NCBI RefSeq assembly: GCF_049747295.1
Contig: NZ_JBMHJM010000003.1
Coordinates: forward strand, 62,001 to 126,000
Reading direction: 5' to 3'
Origin: Afipia sp049747295
Lineage (GTDB): Bacteria; Pseudomonadota; Alphaproteobacteria; Rhizobiales; Xanthobacteraceae
Length of the DNA stretch: 64,000 nucleotides
A model generated the notes under the pieces. That model searched no databases and had not been told where the DNA came from. It saw only the letters and a program-made list of their open reading frames with translations. A program made the position numbers and the translations under genes. Shown here piece after piece: positions 7,853-17,509 of the stretch (positions within the stretch are counted from its first letter, which is position 1; each line of letters opens with the position of its first letter).

Positions 7853-9601
7853 TTATTCCGTACCCTCGGAACGGAACACCGCCACAGAAATCGCGCGACC
7901 CTGAGAGATGTTGTAGCCGTCAATGCGCGTGGCAACGTTGTAGCGCAGTCCAATCGCCTCAGCGCGTTGCGCGAAGGCCCGCTCCTCACGCCACTCCACA
8001 AGGGCAAAACGGCAACTGCCTTGCAACAGGAAGTCCGCCGCGCCCGAGCCGTTGGTCAAAACAGTTGGAGTCCCCACCATAAAGACGAGGCTTGGCTCCT
8101 GGAATCCCGCCGCCGCAGCGGCTGGGCCGACGCATTGAACGTTACGAAGCGCGCGCGCGATCTGCACACTCGGAAACATCGGCGTCAGCGACGGCAGAAC
8201 GATGCCGTAGACACAGGCTGCCAGAAACAACGATGAACCAACGGCATTCAAAACGGAATGCTCTGCGCGATAGTCGTCGTACAGCCACCACGCGAACAGC
8301 CCGAAGATCAACGCGCCCGCGGCAAACGGCCAAGCGAGAAATTCGGGTTGCCGCAAGAGAACCATCGCACCGATGATCGAGGCGGATGCCATGATCAGCG
8401 GGAATACGAACCACCACGCCGTGCCGCGCGCGATCCACGGCGTGCGCGACAGCACGCGTCGCTCGATCGCGCCGGCGATCAGGATCGCAATGGCGGGATA
8501 AAGCGGCAGCACATAGTGCGGCAGCTTGGTGATGACGATTTCGAAGACGATCCACGATGGCACGAGCCACGCAAGCAGGAATTGCGCACCCGGCTCCCGG
8601 CGGGCGCGCCAGATTGCCGGCGCAGCCATCCCCGCCAGCGCCGAGCCCGGCCAGAATGTCACCCAGAAAAGCAGGAAATAGAGGCCGGGCGGCGCGCCAT
8701 GGGATTCCTGAGGGCTGGCGACCTTGCTCAGCATGTCGCTGCCGAGCGAGTCTGCGAAGAAGGTGTCACCGGCCTTCATGAAGATTGCCACGAACCAGGG
8801 CAATACCAGCACCAGCATCCACATCAGTCCCCAAAGAGGACGCAGACGCCAAAGCCAGGCGGCCGATCGATCAAGCACGGCGAGCGTGCCGATCGTCAGC
8901 ACGACAAACATGAGGATGAGCGGCCCTTTGAGCAGGATTCCGCCTGCCATCGCGGTCCAGAATATCGCCGGCAGCGTCCATGATGGACGCGGCGAGTCAT
9001 CTCCGCGTTGCCACGCCAGATAGATGTGAGCCAGTGCGCCCATGACAGCCGTCGTCGTGAGCAAAAGCATGGCGTCGGTTTTGGCAAGACGTGCTTCGAC
9101 ACCCAGCAGGATCGAGCTGCACATCATGAGGCCTGCCAGCAACGCGCCACGCCGCGTCACGAAGGCGAGCGCTGTCCAATATGTCAGCAGAACCGCGCCG
9201 ATGGCGCCAATGAGCGACGGAACACGATAGAGCCAGATACGAACCTGGGCGCGCGGCAAGCCGAGCTTCGAGGCGGTCTCGACGGCTGCTGCCTGCAGCC
9301 AGTAGATGCCGACGGGCTTCTTGTAACGGACCTCGTCCTGGAAGCGGATGTCGACGAAGTCACCGTTCTCGACCATCTGCTTGGTCGCTTGCGCAAAGCG
9401 CGCCTCGTCACGGTCGACTGGCGGGATGTTGAAAAAACCGGGCAGGAAAAACAGCAGGCCGCACAGCACCAAAAATGCAATGGCGCGACCATGGCTGCCG
9501 ACGGCAAAATCAATGACCCGCACAAGGCCGTTCCCGGGATTCTTCGGTTTCGCGGGTTCGCGCGGTGCGCCAAATCTGGGTCTTGGGAGTGCTTCAGCCA
9601 T
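7853..9601 (-). CDS. ArnT/GT39-GT83-like membrane glycosyltransferase
   Basis: 582-residue multispanning protein of the ArnT/PMT family, which transfers sugars from polyprenyl-phosphate donors to lipid A or other periplasmic acceptors. The first periplasmic loop holds the family motif PPVDRDEARFAQATKQMV (about 57-74; DE is the expected acid pair) followed by YKKPVGIYWLQA. About a dozen hydrophobic spans follow. The gene is the first of four tightly packed envelope genes (ArnT-like, PAP2, GT2, LAB_N), so the GT2 product is its likely donor enzyme. Calling the donor aminoarabinose would be unsafe: no arnA/arnB homologues are nearby. Confidence 0.88.
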   Translation of the reverse strand: MAEALPRPRFGAPREPAKPKNPGNGLVRVIDFAVGSHGRAIAFLVLCGLLFFLPGFFNIPPVDRDEARFAQATKQMVENGDFVDIRFQDEVRYKKPVGIYWLQAAAVETASKLGLPRAQVRIWLYRVPSLIGAIGAVLLTYWTALAFVTRRGALLAGLMMCSSILLGVEARLAKTDAMLLLTTTAVMGALAHIYLAWQRGDDSPRPSWTLPAIFWTAMAGGILLKGPLILMFVVLTIGTLAVLDRSAAWLWRLRPLWGLMWMLVLVLPWFVAIFMKAGDTFFADSLGSDMLSKVASPQESHGAPPGLYFLLFWVTFWPGSALAGMAAPAIWRARREPGAQFLLAWLVPSWIVFEIVITKLPHYVLPLYPAIAILIAGAIERRVLSRTPWIARGTAWWFVFPLIMASASIIGAMVLLRQPEFLAWPFAAGALIFGLFAWWLYDDYRAEHSVLNAVGSSLFLAACVYGIVLPSLTPMFPSVQIARALRNVQCVGPAAAAAGFQEPSLVFMVGTPTVLTNGSGAADFLLQGSCRFALVEWREERAFAQRAEAIGLRYNVATRIDGYNISQGRAISVAVFRSEGTE

Positions 9602-9651
9602 TGGTTCCGCATACGCTGAAACCGTTAGCGCGACAACAGCTTACACAGGCT

Positions 9652-11778
9652 CTATTGAATTCTCACGACAACTGTGTCCGCGGCGCCAGTCGCATCCATG
9701 ACGGTGAGCCTCGCAAAGCCCGGTCCCGGCGGATCAACCAGTTTTTGTCGCCGGCTGTCGATACTCCCGACCGCAATACCGTTAACCATCATGGTCATCG
9801 GCAGCACTCCACCTGCCACCTTCACGGGTAGCGCCAAGCCTTTCGCCTCGCCTCCGCCGTAGGCATCAACCTGGGCCCCGTTCAGTGGAAACTGAATGCG
9901 AAGCGTCTGTTCACTTCCGGTGCGGATGAGATCGCCTGCCGGGCGAAACCGTCGCAAGGGCAAGGGTAATTTCGCAGTGCTCGCCATGAGCGTGCCCTTA
10001 GGCGCCTTTGCAAGGGGCACGGGAAGCTTGCCGGTTCGGGCAAAGGCGTCGAACAGGATCGGGGCAGCCGCCGTGCGCCCCAGCAGGCCTGGAACCGGCG
10101 CACCGTCAGGCCGGCCAACCCATACGCCGATGGTCATGCGGCCGTCGAAGCCGACCGACCAGGCATCGCGATAGCCGTAGCTGGTACCGGTCTTGAAAGC
10201 GATGCGGTTGCGGGGGCCATTTGCCGGTGGTGGAGTTCCCATCAAAACATTGCCGACCAGCCAGGCCGCCGACTGATCCATGAGGCGCCTTGTTTCTGCT
10301 TCTTCCGTATTCTCTGACTGGATGATCTCACGCAGGGGAACACTGCTGCCGAGCCGCGCCAGACCCGCATAAAGGCGGACCAGATCATTCAGCGTGACGC
10401 CGACCCCGCCCAATCCCATGGCAAGTCCCGGCGTCTCGTCCTTCGGCAGGATCAGCTTCCCGCCGGCCTGACTGATGCGAGCGGTCAGCCGGCTTGCCCC
10501 GACCCGATCCAGCAGCGCAATGGCTGGAACATTGAGAGACATCTGCAAGGCATGGCGCACCGTCACCGTGCCTTGGAACGTCATGTCGAAATTCTCCGGC
10601 GCGTAGCTGCCGTAGCGGGTCGGCCGATCTTCGATCAGGCTTTCGGGATGCACGAAGCCGTCCTCGAAGGCGAGACCATAAATGAACGGCTTCAAGGTCG
10701 ATCCAGGCGAGCGTATCGCACGGGTCATATCCACCTGCCCCGCCCGCCGGACGTCGAAATAATCCGGCGAGCCAACATGGGCGAGGATGTCACCCGTCGC
10801 GTTGTCGGCCACCAGGATGCCCACTGACACGTCCGGCCCCAACGCGGCGGCACGATCACGCGCCAATGCCTCGAGCGACTTCTGGATGTTCGAGTCCAGC
10901 GTCAGCTTGATGAGCGCTGCGTCCTTTGAAATTGCAAGCGACTGATCGGTCGCGTGTGGCGCCAGAAACGGCATCGTCTTGCGCAACCGCGGCACCGGCT
11001 CAAGCTTTGCACGGGCAGCGTCTTCCGCCGAGACCTCTCCTTCCGACACCATTCTCGCGATGACACGGTCACGCGCAGCACGCGCGGCTTCGGGGTGACG
11101 ATCGAGACGCCGCCTCTCGGGAGACTGCGGCAAGGCAACCAGCAACGCCGCTTCGGCCAACGACAATCGTTTCGGTTCTTTTCCGAAATACGCGAACGAT
11201 GCCGCACGGACCCCTTCGAGATTACCGCCGAACGGTGCCAGCGTGAGGTAGAGATCCAAAATTTCGTCTTTGCTCAGTTGCCGCTCGATCTCGAGCGCAC
11301 GCACGGCCTGTCGCAGTTTCGCGCCGACCGACCGCTCCTGCCGCGGCTCCATCAGCCGTGCCAGTTGCATGGTGATGGTCGACCCGCCGGAGACGATATG
11401 CCCCCGTGTTGCCAGTTGAAATGCCGCGCGTGTCAACGCGAGAGGATCGACGCCGAGGTGCGACCAGAAGCGTTTATCCTCATAGGCCAATAGAAGCTTG
11501 AGATATCCTGGATCGACGTCCGTCTTCGCGTGAGCCGGCAGACGCCACCGTCCATCCGCCATGGCAAAAGCGCGAAGCAATTTTCCATTGCGATCAACAA
11601 CCGCCGTGGAGACATGATGTGCCTCGGCAAACGGCAACGGAGGCAACGACACGATCCACGCACCGATACCGGTGATCGCAACCAGACAAAACGTGGCTAT
11701 CGCAACGACCGCTCCTTTGAGCCATCGCCGGCTACGATGGCTCGTGGGTTCAGATGCCTCGGTGACAGGTGCGGTCAT
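9652..11778 (-). CDS. pbpC: Penicillin-binding protein 1C (bifunctional peptidoglycan synthase)
   Basis: 708-residue class A PBP with one N-terminal membrane anchor (about residues 20-42). The GT51 domain shows YEDKRFWSHLGVDP (catalytic glutamate of EDxxF) and GGSTITMQLARL. The transpeptidase domain shows SPGSTLKPF (SxxK), SLN in MSLNVPAIA, and KTGTSYGYRDAW. The end is a biPBP_C domain (about 620-708), which separates PBP1C from other class A PBPs. Its start overlaps the stop of the alpha-2-macroglobulin gene by 4 bp; that pair is widely conserved and is thought to join peptidoglycan repair to protection from foreign proteases. Confidence 0.95.
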   Translation of the reverse strand: MTAPVTEASEPTSHRSRRWLKGAVVAIATFCLVAITGIGAWIVSLPPLPFAEAHHVSTAVVDRNGKLLRAFAMADGRWRLPAHAKTDVDPGYLKLLLAYEDKRFWSHLGVDPLALTRAAFQLATRGHIVSGGSTITMQLARLMEPRQERSVGAKLRQAVRALEIERQLSKDEILDLYLTLAPFGGNLEGVRAASFAYFGKEPKRLSLAEAALLVALPQSPERRRLDRHPEAARAARDRVIARMVSEGEVSAEDAARAKLEPVPRLRKTMPFLAPHATDQSLAISKDAALIKLTLDSNIQKSLEALARDRAAALGPDVSVGILVADNATGDILAHVGSPDYFDVRRAGQVDMTRAIRSPGSTLKPFIYGLAFEDGFVHPESLIEDRPTRYGSYAPENFDMTFQGTVTVRHALQMSLNVPAIALLDRVGASRLTARISQAGGKLILPKDETPGLAMGLGGVGVTLNDLVRLYAGLARLGSSVPLREIIQSENTEEAETRRLMDQSAAWLVGNVLMGTPPPANGPRNRIAFKTGTSYGYRDAWSVGFDGRMTIGVWVGRPDGAPVPGLLGRTAAAPILFDAFARTGKLPVPLAKAPKGTLMASTAKLPLPLRRFRPAGDLIRTGSEQTLRIQFPLNGAQVDAYGGGEAKGLALPVKVAGGVLPMTMMVNGIAVGSIDSRRQKLVDPPGPGFARLTVMDATGAADTVVVRIQ

Positions 11779-14700
11779 TTTGCTGAGCGAACCTCGATGG
11801 TGCCGGTGCCCGTGCGACCGTAGCGCGAGGGATTGTACATATCCTCGACATAGGCCTGCGGCAGCACATACTTCCCAGGCGAAACCGCGCGAACAATGTA
11901 AGCGACGGTAAACACCGCCTTGTCATTGCTGCGCCGCTCGAACGCCGCGTTGAAGCGATCATCGCGGAACTCGGTGTTGGTCGGCTCCGCGCCGTCCTCG
12001 ATCCAGTTCAGCGTACCACTATCGCCGGATGACACCAGTTTGGGATTGTCGATCTCGAAGCCCGCCGGCAGATAATCGACCACCATGATCTGACCATATT
12101 CAGGCTTGGCTTCGGTGACCTTGAGCACCACGGCAAAGCGGTCGTTCTGCTTGGCCTTGGACGGATCGGCAGGCTTGCCGTCGAGCGTGAAGTAGTTGCG
12201 CTCGAGCTTGAATCCATTCGAGGCGGCAGGCTCCGGTGTGATCGGCGCTCCTGTCACCGAAACCACTGCCTGCACGGTCGCATCGCCGTTGTTGGTCAGC
12301 TTGATCGTCTTTCCAGCGAGGTCTGTGCTGCGGTAGTTGCGATAGAGCGCCGTCTTCACCTCTTGGCCGTCGATCGAAAGCGACAACGCGTTCGCTTCCT
12401 TGGCCAGAGCACGTGACGCCAGAACGAGCCACGCATTCTCCTGCGTCGATGTGAAGGACGTCAGGCCGCGCGCGGCCTCAACCCGCTGGACTGCGAGATT
12501 CAGCGTCGAGCGGGGCGCATTACCCTCGCCTGCGAGCGACACCAGCGCTGCCGCATCGCGCAGCGAAGAACCATAATCGGTCCGTCCGAACTGCAGAACG
12601 GGTTTCGGATTGAGGCTCTCGACGGCCGCGGCGTACACACGCTCTGCCCGCGCCCGGTCGCCGACCAGCGCCAACGCGGCCGCAAGCTGTGCCTTCGCAA
12701 TGGGCGTCGCGATGTCCTTCAGCTTGGTGTCTGCAAGATACCGCAGATCGCCGATCGGTGCCGTTCCGTTCTTCGCCAGCACATAGAGGCCGTAGGCGAG
12801 ATTGCGGCCGCCATCCTTCTCCGGCTCGTCGGCATTGACCACCGAGTTGCGGATACGGTCGAGCGCTGTCTTGAACAGCACATCAGGCACCACAAATCCC
12901 TTCTCGCGTGCCCGCGTCAGGAAGTCGGTCACGTAGGCGTCGAGCCAGGCGTCGTCGCCGCCGGCGGACCACAGTCCGAACGATCCATTGGAGCCTTGCC
13001 GCGCCAGCAACCGGTCGATGCCATCCTTGATGCGCTGATCGATTGCAGTGTCCATGGCAAGATGCGCTTCGACCGCAAGATCGTTGACATACAGCAGCGG
13101 CATCGCACGGCTGGTGATCTGTTCGGAACATCCGAACGGATAACGATCAAGTGCCTTCAGGATCGTCGCAGCGTCGAGTGCTGACGACAGACCCACTGAA
13201 AGCTGCACGCCGCCGGTCCCCTGCACCAGGTCATTGAACATGTCGGACGTCAGAGTCAGGCTTTCGCCTTTCGCGAGACTCCGCACCGAACGGCGCGCAA
13301 GGATCTGGGTCGCAGGCTTCACATCGAGCGCGTAGTGACGTGCGAGCGTGAGCCCCTCGGGTCCTTTGATGTCAACGTCGAGCTGCGCCTGCCCGGCTCC
13401 GCCGGCATCGAGAGCAAGCGCGATGGAGCTGCGTTGCTTCGCTGCAAGCCGCACTGTCGTTGCCGGGGTGCCGGTTAGCTTGACCGGGCCTGACGTCTTG
13501 ACGCTGATGACGTAATCGCCGGCTGCACCTTCGACGTTATCAAGATCGAAATTCATGGTGCCGTGGTCGCCGTTGAGGAGGAAACGCGGCAACGTCGCCG
13601 TCAGCACCACCGGGTCACGTACCGTGACATCAGTGTTGGCCCGACCGACCTTGGTCGCCGTCCAGGCTACCGCCATCAGCCGCGCCGTCCCGGCGAATTC
13701 AGGGATGTCGAACGTTATCTCTGCCTTGCCGTCGGCCCCAACCGTCACGATGCCGGAATAGAGTGCGAGCGGCTTCTGCGTCGGAGGACTGCCCTGCAAT
13801 TCGGCACCGGCGGAATCGCCACCAGTCCGGATCTGGCCACGCGTCCCCTGCATGCCGTCAATGAGTTGGCCATAAAGATCGCGGATTTCGGCCGTCATCT
13901 CGCGCTGGCCGAGATAGTAGTCATCCGGCGCAGGCGGCTTGTAGTTCGTCAGATTCAGGATGCCGACATCAACCGCAGCGACGACGATCTTTGCATCTTC
14001 GCCGGGGCTCAACCCTTCAATCTTTACAGGGAGCTTTAACGTCGTATTCGGACGAACGAGAGCCGGTGGCGTGAGGCTGACCTTGAGCGTGCGCTCAGAC
14101 CGGTCGATCCCGAACCATTCCACCCCGATGGCCCGGCCCGGCATGCGGTGGGCTGCGACATCGAGCGGCCGGCGGAGCGTGGCGACGACATAAGCGCCTG
14201 TCCCCCAATCCTTGCCGATTGGAATGTTGACCTTGCTGGTCCCTTCCTTGACGTCGACATTTTGCGTGGTGAGCAAACGATCGCCGAGGACGTTGATCGT
14301 CAGCTTACCCGCGATACGCGCGTTGACCGACACCACTATGGTGTCACCGGACAGATATTCCGGCTTGTCGATCGACATCTCCAACATGTCCGGCGTATCG
14401 GCGCTGCCGCCGACATACCAACCCGCATTGAACGAAACCGATGTCACGAGGCCGTTGGCCTCGGTGGATTTGACGTCGAGGCGATAGCGCCCTGGCTCAG
14501 GCGAGACCTGAATGCGGGCGGGTTTGTCTGCGGCCCCGCTCACATCGCCGTCAGCCACCCGCTTCGTGGTTTTGACCGGCTCATAGTCCCAAGACGATCC
14601 CTGGCGATACCACTGATAGCGGGACTCGATTTTCAGCAGCTCGTAGCGCAGACCGCTGCGCGGCAATGACTTGCCTTCGGGCGAAACCAAGACCACGTCG

Positions 14701-16997
14701 AAGTTGGCCGGGACCCCTTCCGCGATACTCTCACCGTCGAACAACGGCTTCACGCCGATCATGGCGTCCTTCGGCGCCACGGGCAGCGTAATCTTCCGTT
14801 CGACCGCACGTCCGCCAGTCTCCACCATGCGGATGAAGATCTGCGCCTCTTGCGGGCGGGTCGAAGATGGCTCCTTCGCCAACTTGGCCTTGAAGGTCGC
14901 CTTGCCGTTGGCGTCCGCCTCCGGGAGATCTTCAAGCGGCGTGCGTTCGTTGCTGGAGGTTTGTTCGTCGGCAACACCGAACTGATAGCCGGCAAAGCCG
15001 GGGCGGCTGGACGCCGGAGCCAGCAGCATCTCGCCTTCAAGAGAGAGCCCCGATGCGGGAGCGCCATAGAGGAAGTGGCCATCCACCTCAAGTTCTGCAG
15101 GAACCTCAGGACTTATCTGTTCAGACTTGGACGACAGGGTGAATTCGATGCGGTCCGCAACATAGTCCTCCACCATGAAGGTGGTTTCGCCGACCGATGG
15201 CGCCTTGGGATCGGTGAACGCCCGCACCCGCCACGTTCCGGTCGGGACCGCCGAGTTCAGCGGCAGCGTCAGACTGTGTCCACCCGCGCCCTGGTCGGGA
15301 ACAACGGAACGGCGGAATTCCACCCCGTCAGGACGCTCGACCACCAAGGTCAGCGGGGTCCCGGTGGCGGCATTGCCCGTGCCGTCACGCAACAGCGCTG
15401 TGAGGTAAACCGTCTCGCCGGAGCGATAGACGCCGCGCTCGGCATAGACAAAGGCATCGAGGCCGGCAGGCACGGTGCGTCCCGACACACCGCGGTCCGA
15501 CAGATCGAACGCGTTCGACTTGAGACTGAGGAAGGCGTAGTCGCCCTTGTCGGCGCTGACCGACAACAGAGCCGGTGAAAGACCGCCCTCGCCCCGCGCC
15601 AGACCAGCTTCGAACAGCACATGGCCGGCGGCATCGGTCTTCTTCGTCGCCAGAATCTCGTTGTTGCGGGCAACCAGCCGCACCTCGGCACCCACTGTGG
15701 GGTCCGTGGTGGCGAGCGAGTTGATGAAGACGTGGATGCCGTCATTGCCCGAATACGCCGTCAGGCCGAGATCGGACACGATGAACCACTGCGTCGCCAG
15801 CGAAGAGCTGGAGTCGTCATCGTTCGATGCGCTCGGCCCCTTTGCGACGGCGGTCATCACGTACACACCCGGCTGCATTTCGCCGACCGCCTGATCGACA
15901 GGGAAAGCGGTGACGACATCGGCATTCAACGTCGTGGCCGTTGCGATTTCGCCGGTCCACACCTTGACGCCTTTTTCATTGCCGAGATCGGACAGTTCAT
16001 AGCTCGACAGCGAGCGCTGGAAATCGCTGCTGAGGACGGAATTGATCAAGTTGCGGTCGCCGATCCGGAAAATGTTCACTGACACCGCCGGCGTATTGAC
16101 GCTCACCAATGGGATACCGCGTTGGCCCGTGCGCGGCAGCACATAGGCGCGGCTGGTGAAGCGAACGAACGGCTTGCGGTCGCGCACATAGATGTTGAAC
16201 TCGGCGGACTTCGGGAGGGATTCCCGCACGGTGGATGGCAGGCCGGCGCGTAGATTGATGGTGTAGCGCTCGCCGTGCTTGAGACCCTCGATGCAGAGCT
16301 GCTGGTCTTCCGACGTCAGCGCCGGCTTGTCGGTGCCCGCGAGAGACACGAACGGCCCGAAGTCCGCGCGTTTGGCGAGATCTTCGGAGAACTGGAAACA
16401 GGCGCGCGGAGAGGCGGAATCCGAATCCACGGAATAATCCATCAAACGGAAACCGTGATCGTCACGCAATTTCTCGTACTGGCCGCGGACGTCGGCAGCT
16501 TCTTTCTGATCGAGTGACAGACGCAGGGCATCAAGTGCCGGCCGCCACAGCTTGCGTTGCGCCAGGACATCGCCCAACACCGCCAGAGCAGCGGCCTCAT
16601 CATTGGCATTGGCCGCACGCTGATAGGCGATGTAGGCCGCGGTGGACGCACGCTCATAAAGGAAGGTGCGTTCCCGCGTCTCCGGCGGGCGGAGCTGAAC
16701 GATCGTCCGGGCAAGCCGGAGCCAATTGCTGCCGTCCTCCGGCGCAATGGCAACGGTTTGTCCCGCGAGTTGCAGCGCAGCGCGCAGATCGTTGCGCCTG
16801 GTGGCTGCGTCCGTGTCGGATTTGAGCGCCGCAGCGCTCTTGTTGATCAGCCCGGCCTCGGTTTTGATCTGTGCTTCAAGCCGGATGGCGGCGTCCGCCA
16901 GGTCATCGCGCTTGAAAGCTTTGTCGGCGGCCTGCGCCGAGACAAGACCGAGCGCCAACGCGGCGCAAACCGTGAAGGCGCGAAACAGACCAGTCAT
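11775..16997 (-). CDS. Bacterial alpha-2-macroglobulin family protein (protease trap)
   Basis: 1740-residue secreted protein of the YfhM/ECAM class. A signal peptide (MTGLFRAFTVCAALALGLVSAQA) precedes mature sequence. MG domains fill the N-terminal two thirds. The thioester motif is intact as GCSEQ with Cys1290 and Gln1293, followed by the alpha/alpha thioester domain (about 1280-1560) and a C-terminal receptor-like region ending in VLPQAYVEDMYNPSRYGRTG. Unlike E. coli ECAM no lipobox cysteine is seen at the cleavage site, so it may be soluble in the periplasm rather than lipid-anchored. First gene of the run that continues into pbpC. Confidence 0.93.
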   Translation of the reverse strand: MTGLFRAFTVCAALALGLVSAQAADKAFKRDDLADAAIRLEAQIKTEAGLINKSAAALKSDTDAATRRNDLRAALQLAGQTVAIAPEDGSNWLRLARTIVQLRPPETRERTFLYERASTAAYIAYQRAANANDEAAALAVLGDVLAQRKLWRPALDALRLSLDQKEAADVRGQYEKLRDDHGFRLMDYSVDSDSASPRACFQFSEDLAKRADFGPFVSLAGTDKPALTSEDQQLCIEGLKHGERYTINLRAGLPSTVRESLPKSAEFNIYVRDRKPFVRFTSRAYVLPRTGQRGIPLVSVNTPAVSVNIFRIGDRNLINSVLSSDFQRSLSSYELSDLGNEKGVKVWTGEIATATTLNADVVTAFPVDQAVGEMQPGVYVMTAVAKGPSASNDDDSSSSLATQWFIVSDLGLTAYSGNDGIHVFINSLATTDPTVGAEVRLVARNNEILATKKTDAAGHVLFEAGLARGEGGLSPALLSVSADKGDYAFLSLKSNAFDLSDRGVSGRTVPAGLDAFVYAERGVYRSGETVYLTALLRDGTGNAATGTPLTLVVERPDGVEFRRSVVPDQGAGGHSLTLPLNSAVPTGTWRVRAFTDPKAPSVGETTFMVEDYVADRIEFTLSSKSEQISPEVPAELEVDGHFLYGAPASGLSLEGEMLLAPASSRPGFAGYQFGVADEQTSSNERTPLEDLPEADANGKATFKAKLAKEPSSTRPQEAQIFIRMVETGGRAVERKITLPVAPKDAMIGVKPLFDGESIAEGVPANFDVVLVSPEGKSLPRSGLRYELLKIESRYQWYRQGSSWDYEPVKTTKRVADGDVSGAADKPARIQVSPEPGRYRLDVKSTEANGLVTSVSFNAGWYVGGSADTPDMLEMSIDKPEYLSGDTIVVSVNARIAGKLTINVLGDRLLTTQNVDVKEGTSKVNIPIGKDWGTGAYVVATLRRPLDVAAHRMPGRAIGVEWFGIDRSERTLKVSLTPPALVRPNTTLKLPVKIEGLSPGEDAKIVVAAVDVGILNLTNYKPPAPDDYYLGQREMTAEIRDLYGQLIDGMQGTRGQIRTGGDSAGAELQGSPPTQKPLALYSGIVTVGADGKAEITFDIPEFAGTARLMAVAWTATKVGRANTDVTVRDPVVLTATLPRFLLNGDHGTMNFDLDNVEGAAGDYVISVKTSGPVKLTGTPATTVRLAAKQRSSIALALDAGGAGQAQLDVDIKGPEGLTLARHYALDVKPATQILARRSVRSLAKGESLTLTSDMFNDLVQGTGGVQLSVGLSSALDAATILKALDRYPFGCSEQITSRAMPLLYVNDLAVEAHLAMDTAIDQRIKDGIDRLLARQGSNGSFGLWSAGGDDAWLDAYVTDFLTRAREKGFVVPDVLFKTALDRIRNSVVNADEPEKDGGRNLAYGLYVLAKNGTAPIGDLRYLADTKLKDIATPIAKAQLAAALALVGDRARAERVYAAAVESLNPKPVLQFGRTDYGSSLRDAAALVSLAGEGNAPRSTLNLAVQRVEAARGLTSFTSTQENAWLVLASRALAKEANALSLSIDGQEVKTALYRNYRSTDLAGKTIKLTNNGDATVQAVVSVTGAPITPEPAASNGFKLERNYFTLDGKPADPSKAKQNDRFAVVLKVTEAKPEYGQIMVVDYLPAGFEIDNPKLVSSGDSGTLNWIEDGAEPTNTEFRDDRFNAAFERRSNDKAVFTVAYIVRAVSPGKYVLPQAYVEDMYNPSRYGRTGTGTIEVRSAK

Positions 16998-17331
16998 GTG
17001 AAAACTCCCTGCCGGCGAACTGACGCCGCCCTAAAATAAGACAATGCGCGAATCGTGACGGACTCATGGCTGTAACGGTAACGATCCTACCGATTTTGGA
17101 CGACGTCCGGATGAGGCGGTCCGGCGTCCTCCAAAACCTGATTTGCCGCCGCTTATCTCAGGCACGGCAACCCTTCTGGTTGGTCTGGCGCCCACCGGAA
17201 TGGTTCAAAGAAATAAAAGTCGGAGTGGAAATTTTTATCGTCGCGATGCGGCGCAACAGTGCGATCCGAAAACCGGGCTTCTTTGCGCTGTAACTGTTCG
17301 AAGGAGAAGACAGCTATCTATTTGAAAAAAA
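16998..17331. other. Intergenic stretch upstream of the alpha-2-macroglobulin gene
   Basis: About 330 bp without a credible gene. It should hold the promoter of the minus-strand alpha-2-macroglobulin/pbpC run, but I did not find a clear -35/-10 pair. The last 13 bases (from 17319) belong to a direct repeat that continues into the tRNA-like pseudogene and is repeated beside the intact tRNA-Arg. Confidence 0.5.
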
Positions 17332-17409
17332 TGACGATCCCAGCAGGACTCGGACCTGCAATCTCGGGAGTAGTATCCGACTCCCAGGTGCGATGCGAGC
17401 AATGGGACA
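17332..17409 (-). pseudogene. Decayed tRNA-Arg-like sequence
   Basis: A degraded copy of the tRNA-Arg(TCT) gene at 20010-20086, in the same orientation. The T-arm GCAGG-TCCGAGT-CCTGC and most of the acceptor stem (GTCCCA with TGGGAT) are kept, but base pair 1-72 is lost, the anticodon arm no longer gives a 5-bp stem with U33, and the end reads TCA instead of CCA. Twelve bases of 3' flank (TATTTGAAAAAA) are also shared with the intact gene. It is best read as a dead duplicate or an old attachment-site copy. Confidence 0.7.
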
Positions 17410-17509
17410 CGTGCCATCACGCGATCCGCTGGTGGTGGCGCGGATCGCATGATCACTCGAATGGAGTTGGCCCGCTTCGTCCTGAAAAGTGAAAGCGGGT
17501 CCCTTACGC

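Noticed and set aside
17332..17409. A second functional tRNA-Arg
   Set aside because: The anticodon arm cannot form a normal 5-bp stem with U33, base pair 1-72 is lost and the end reads TCA instead of CCA.
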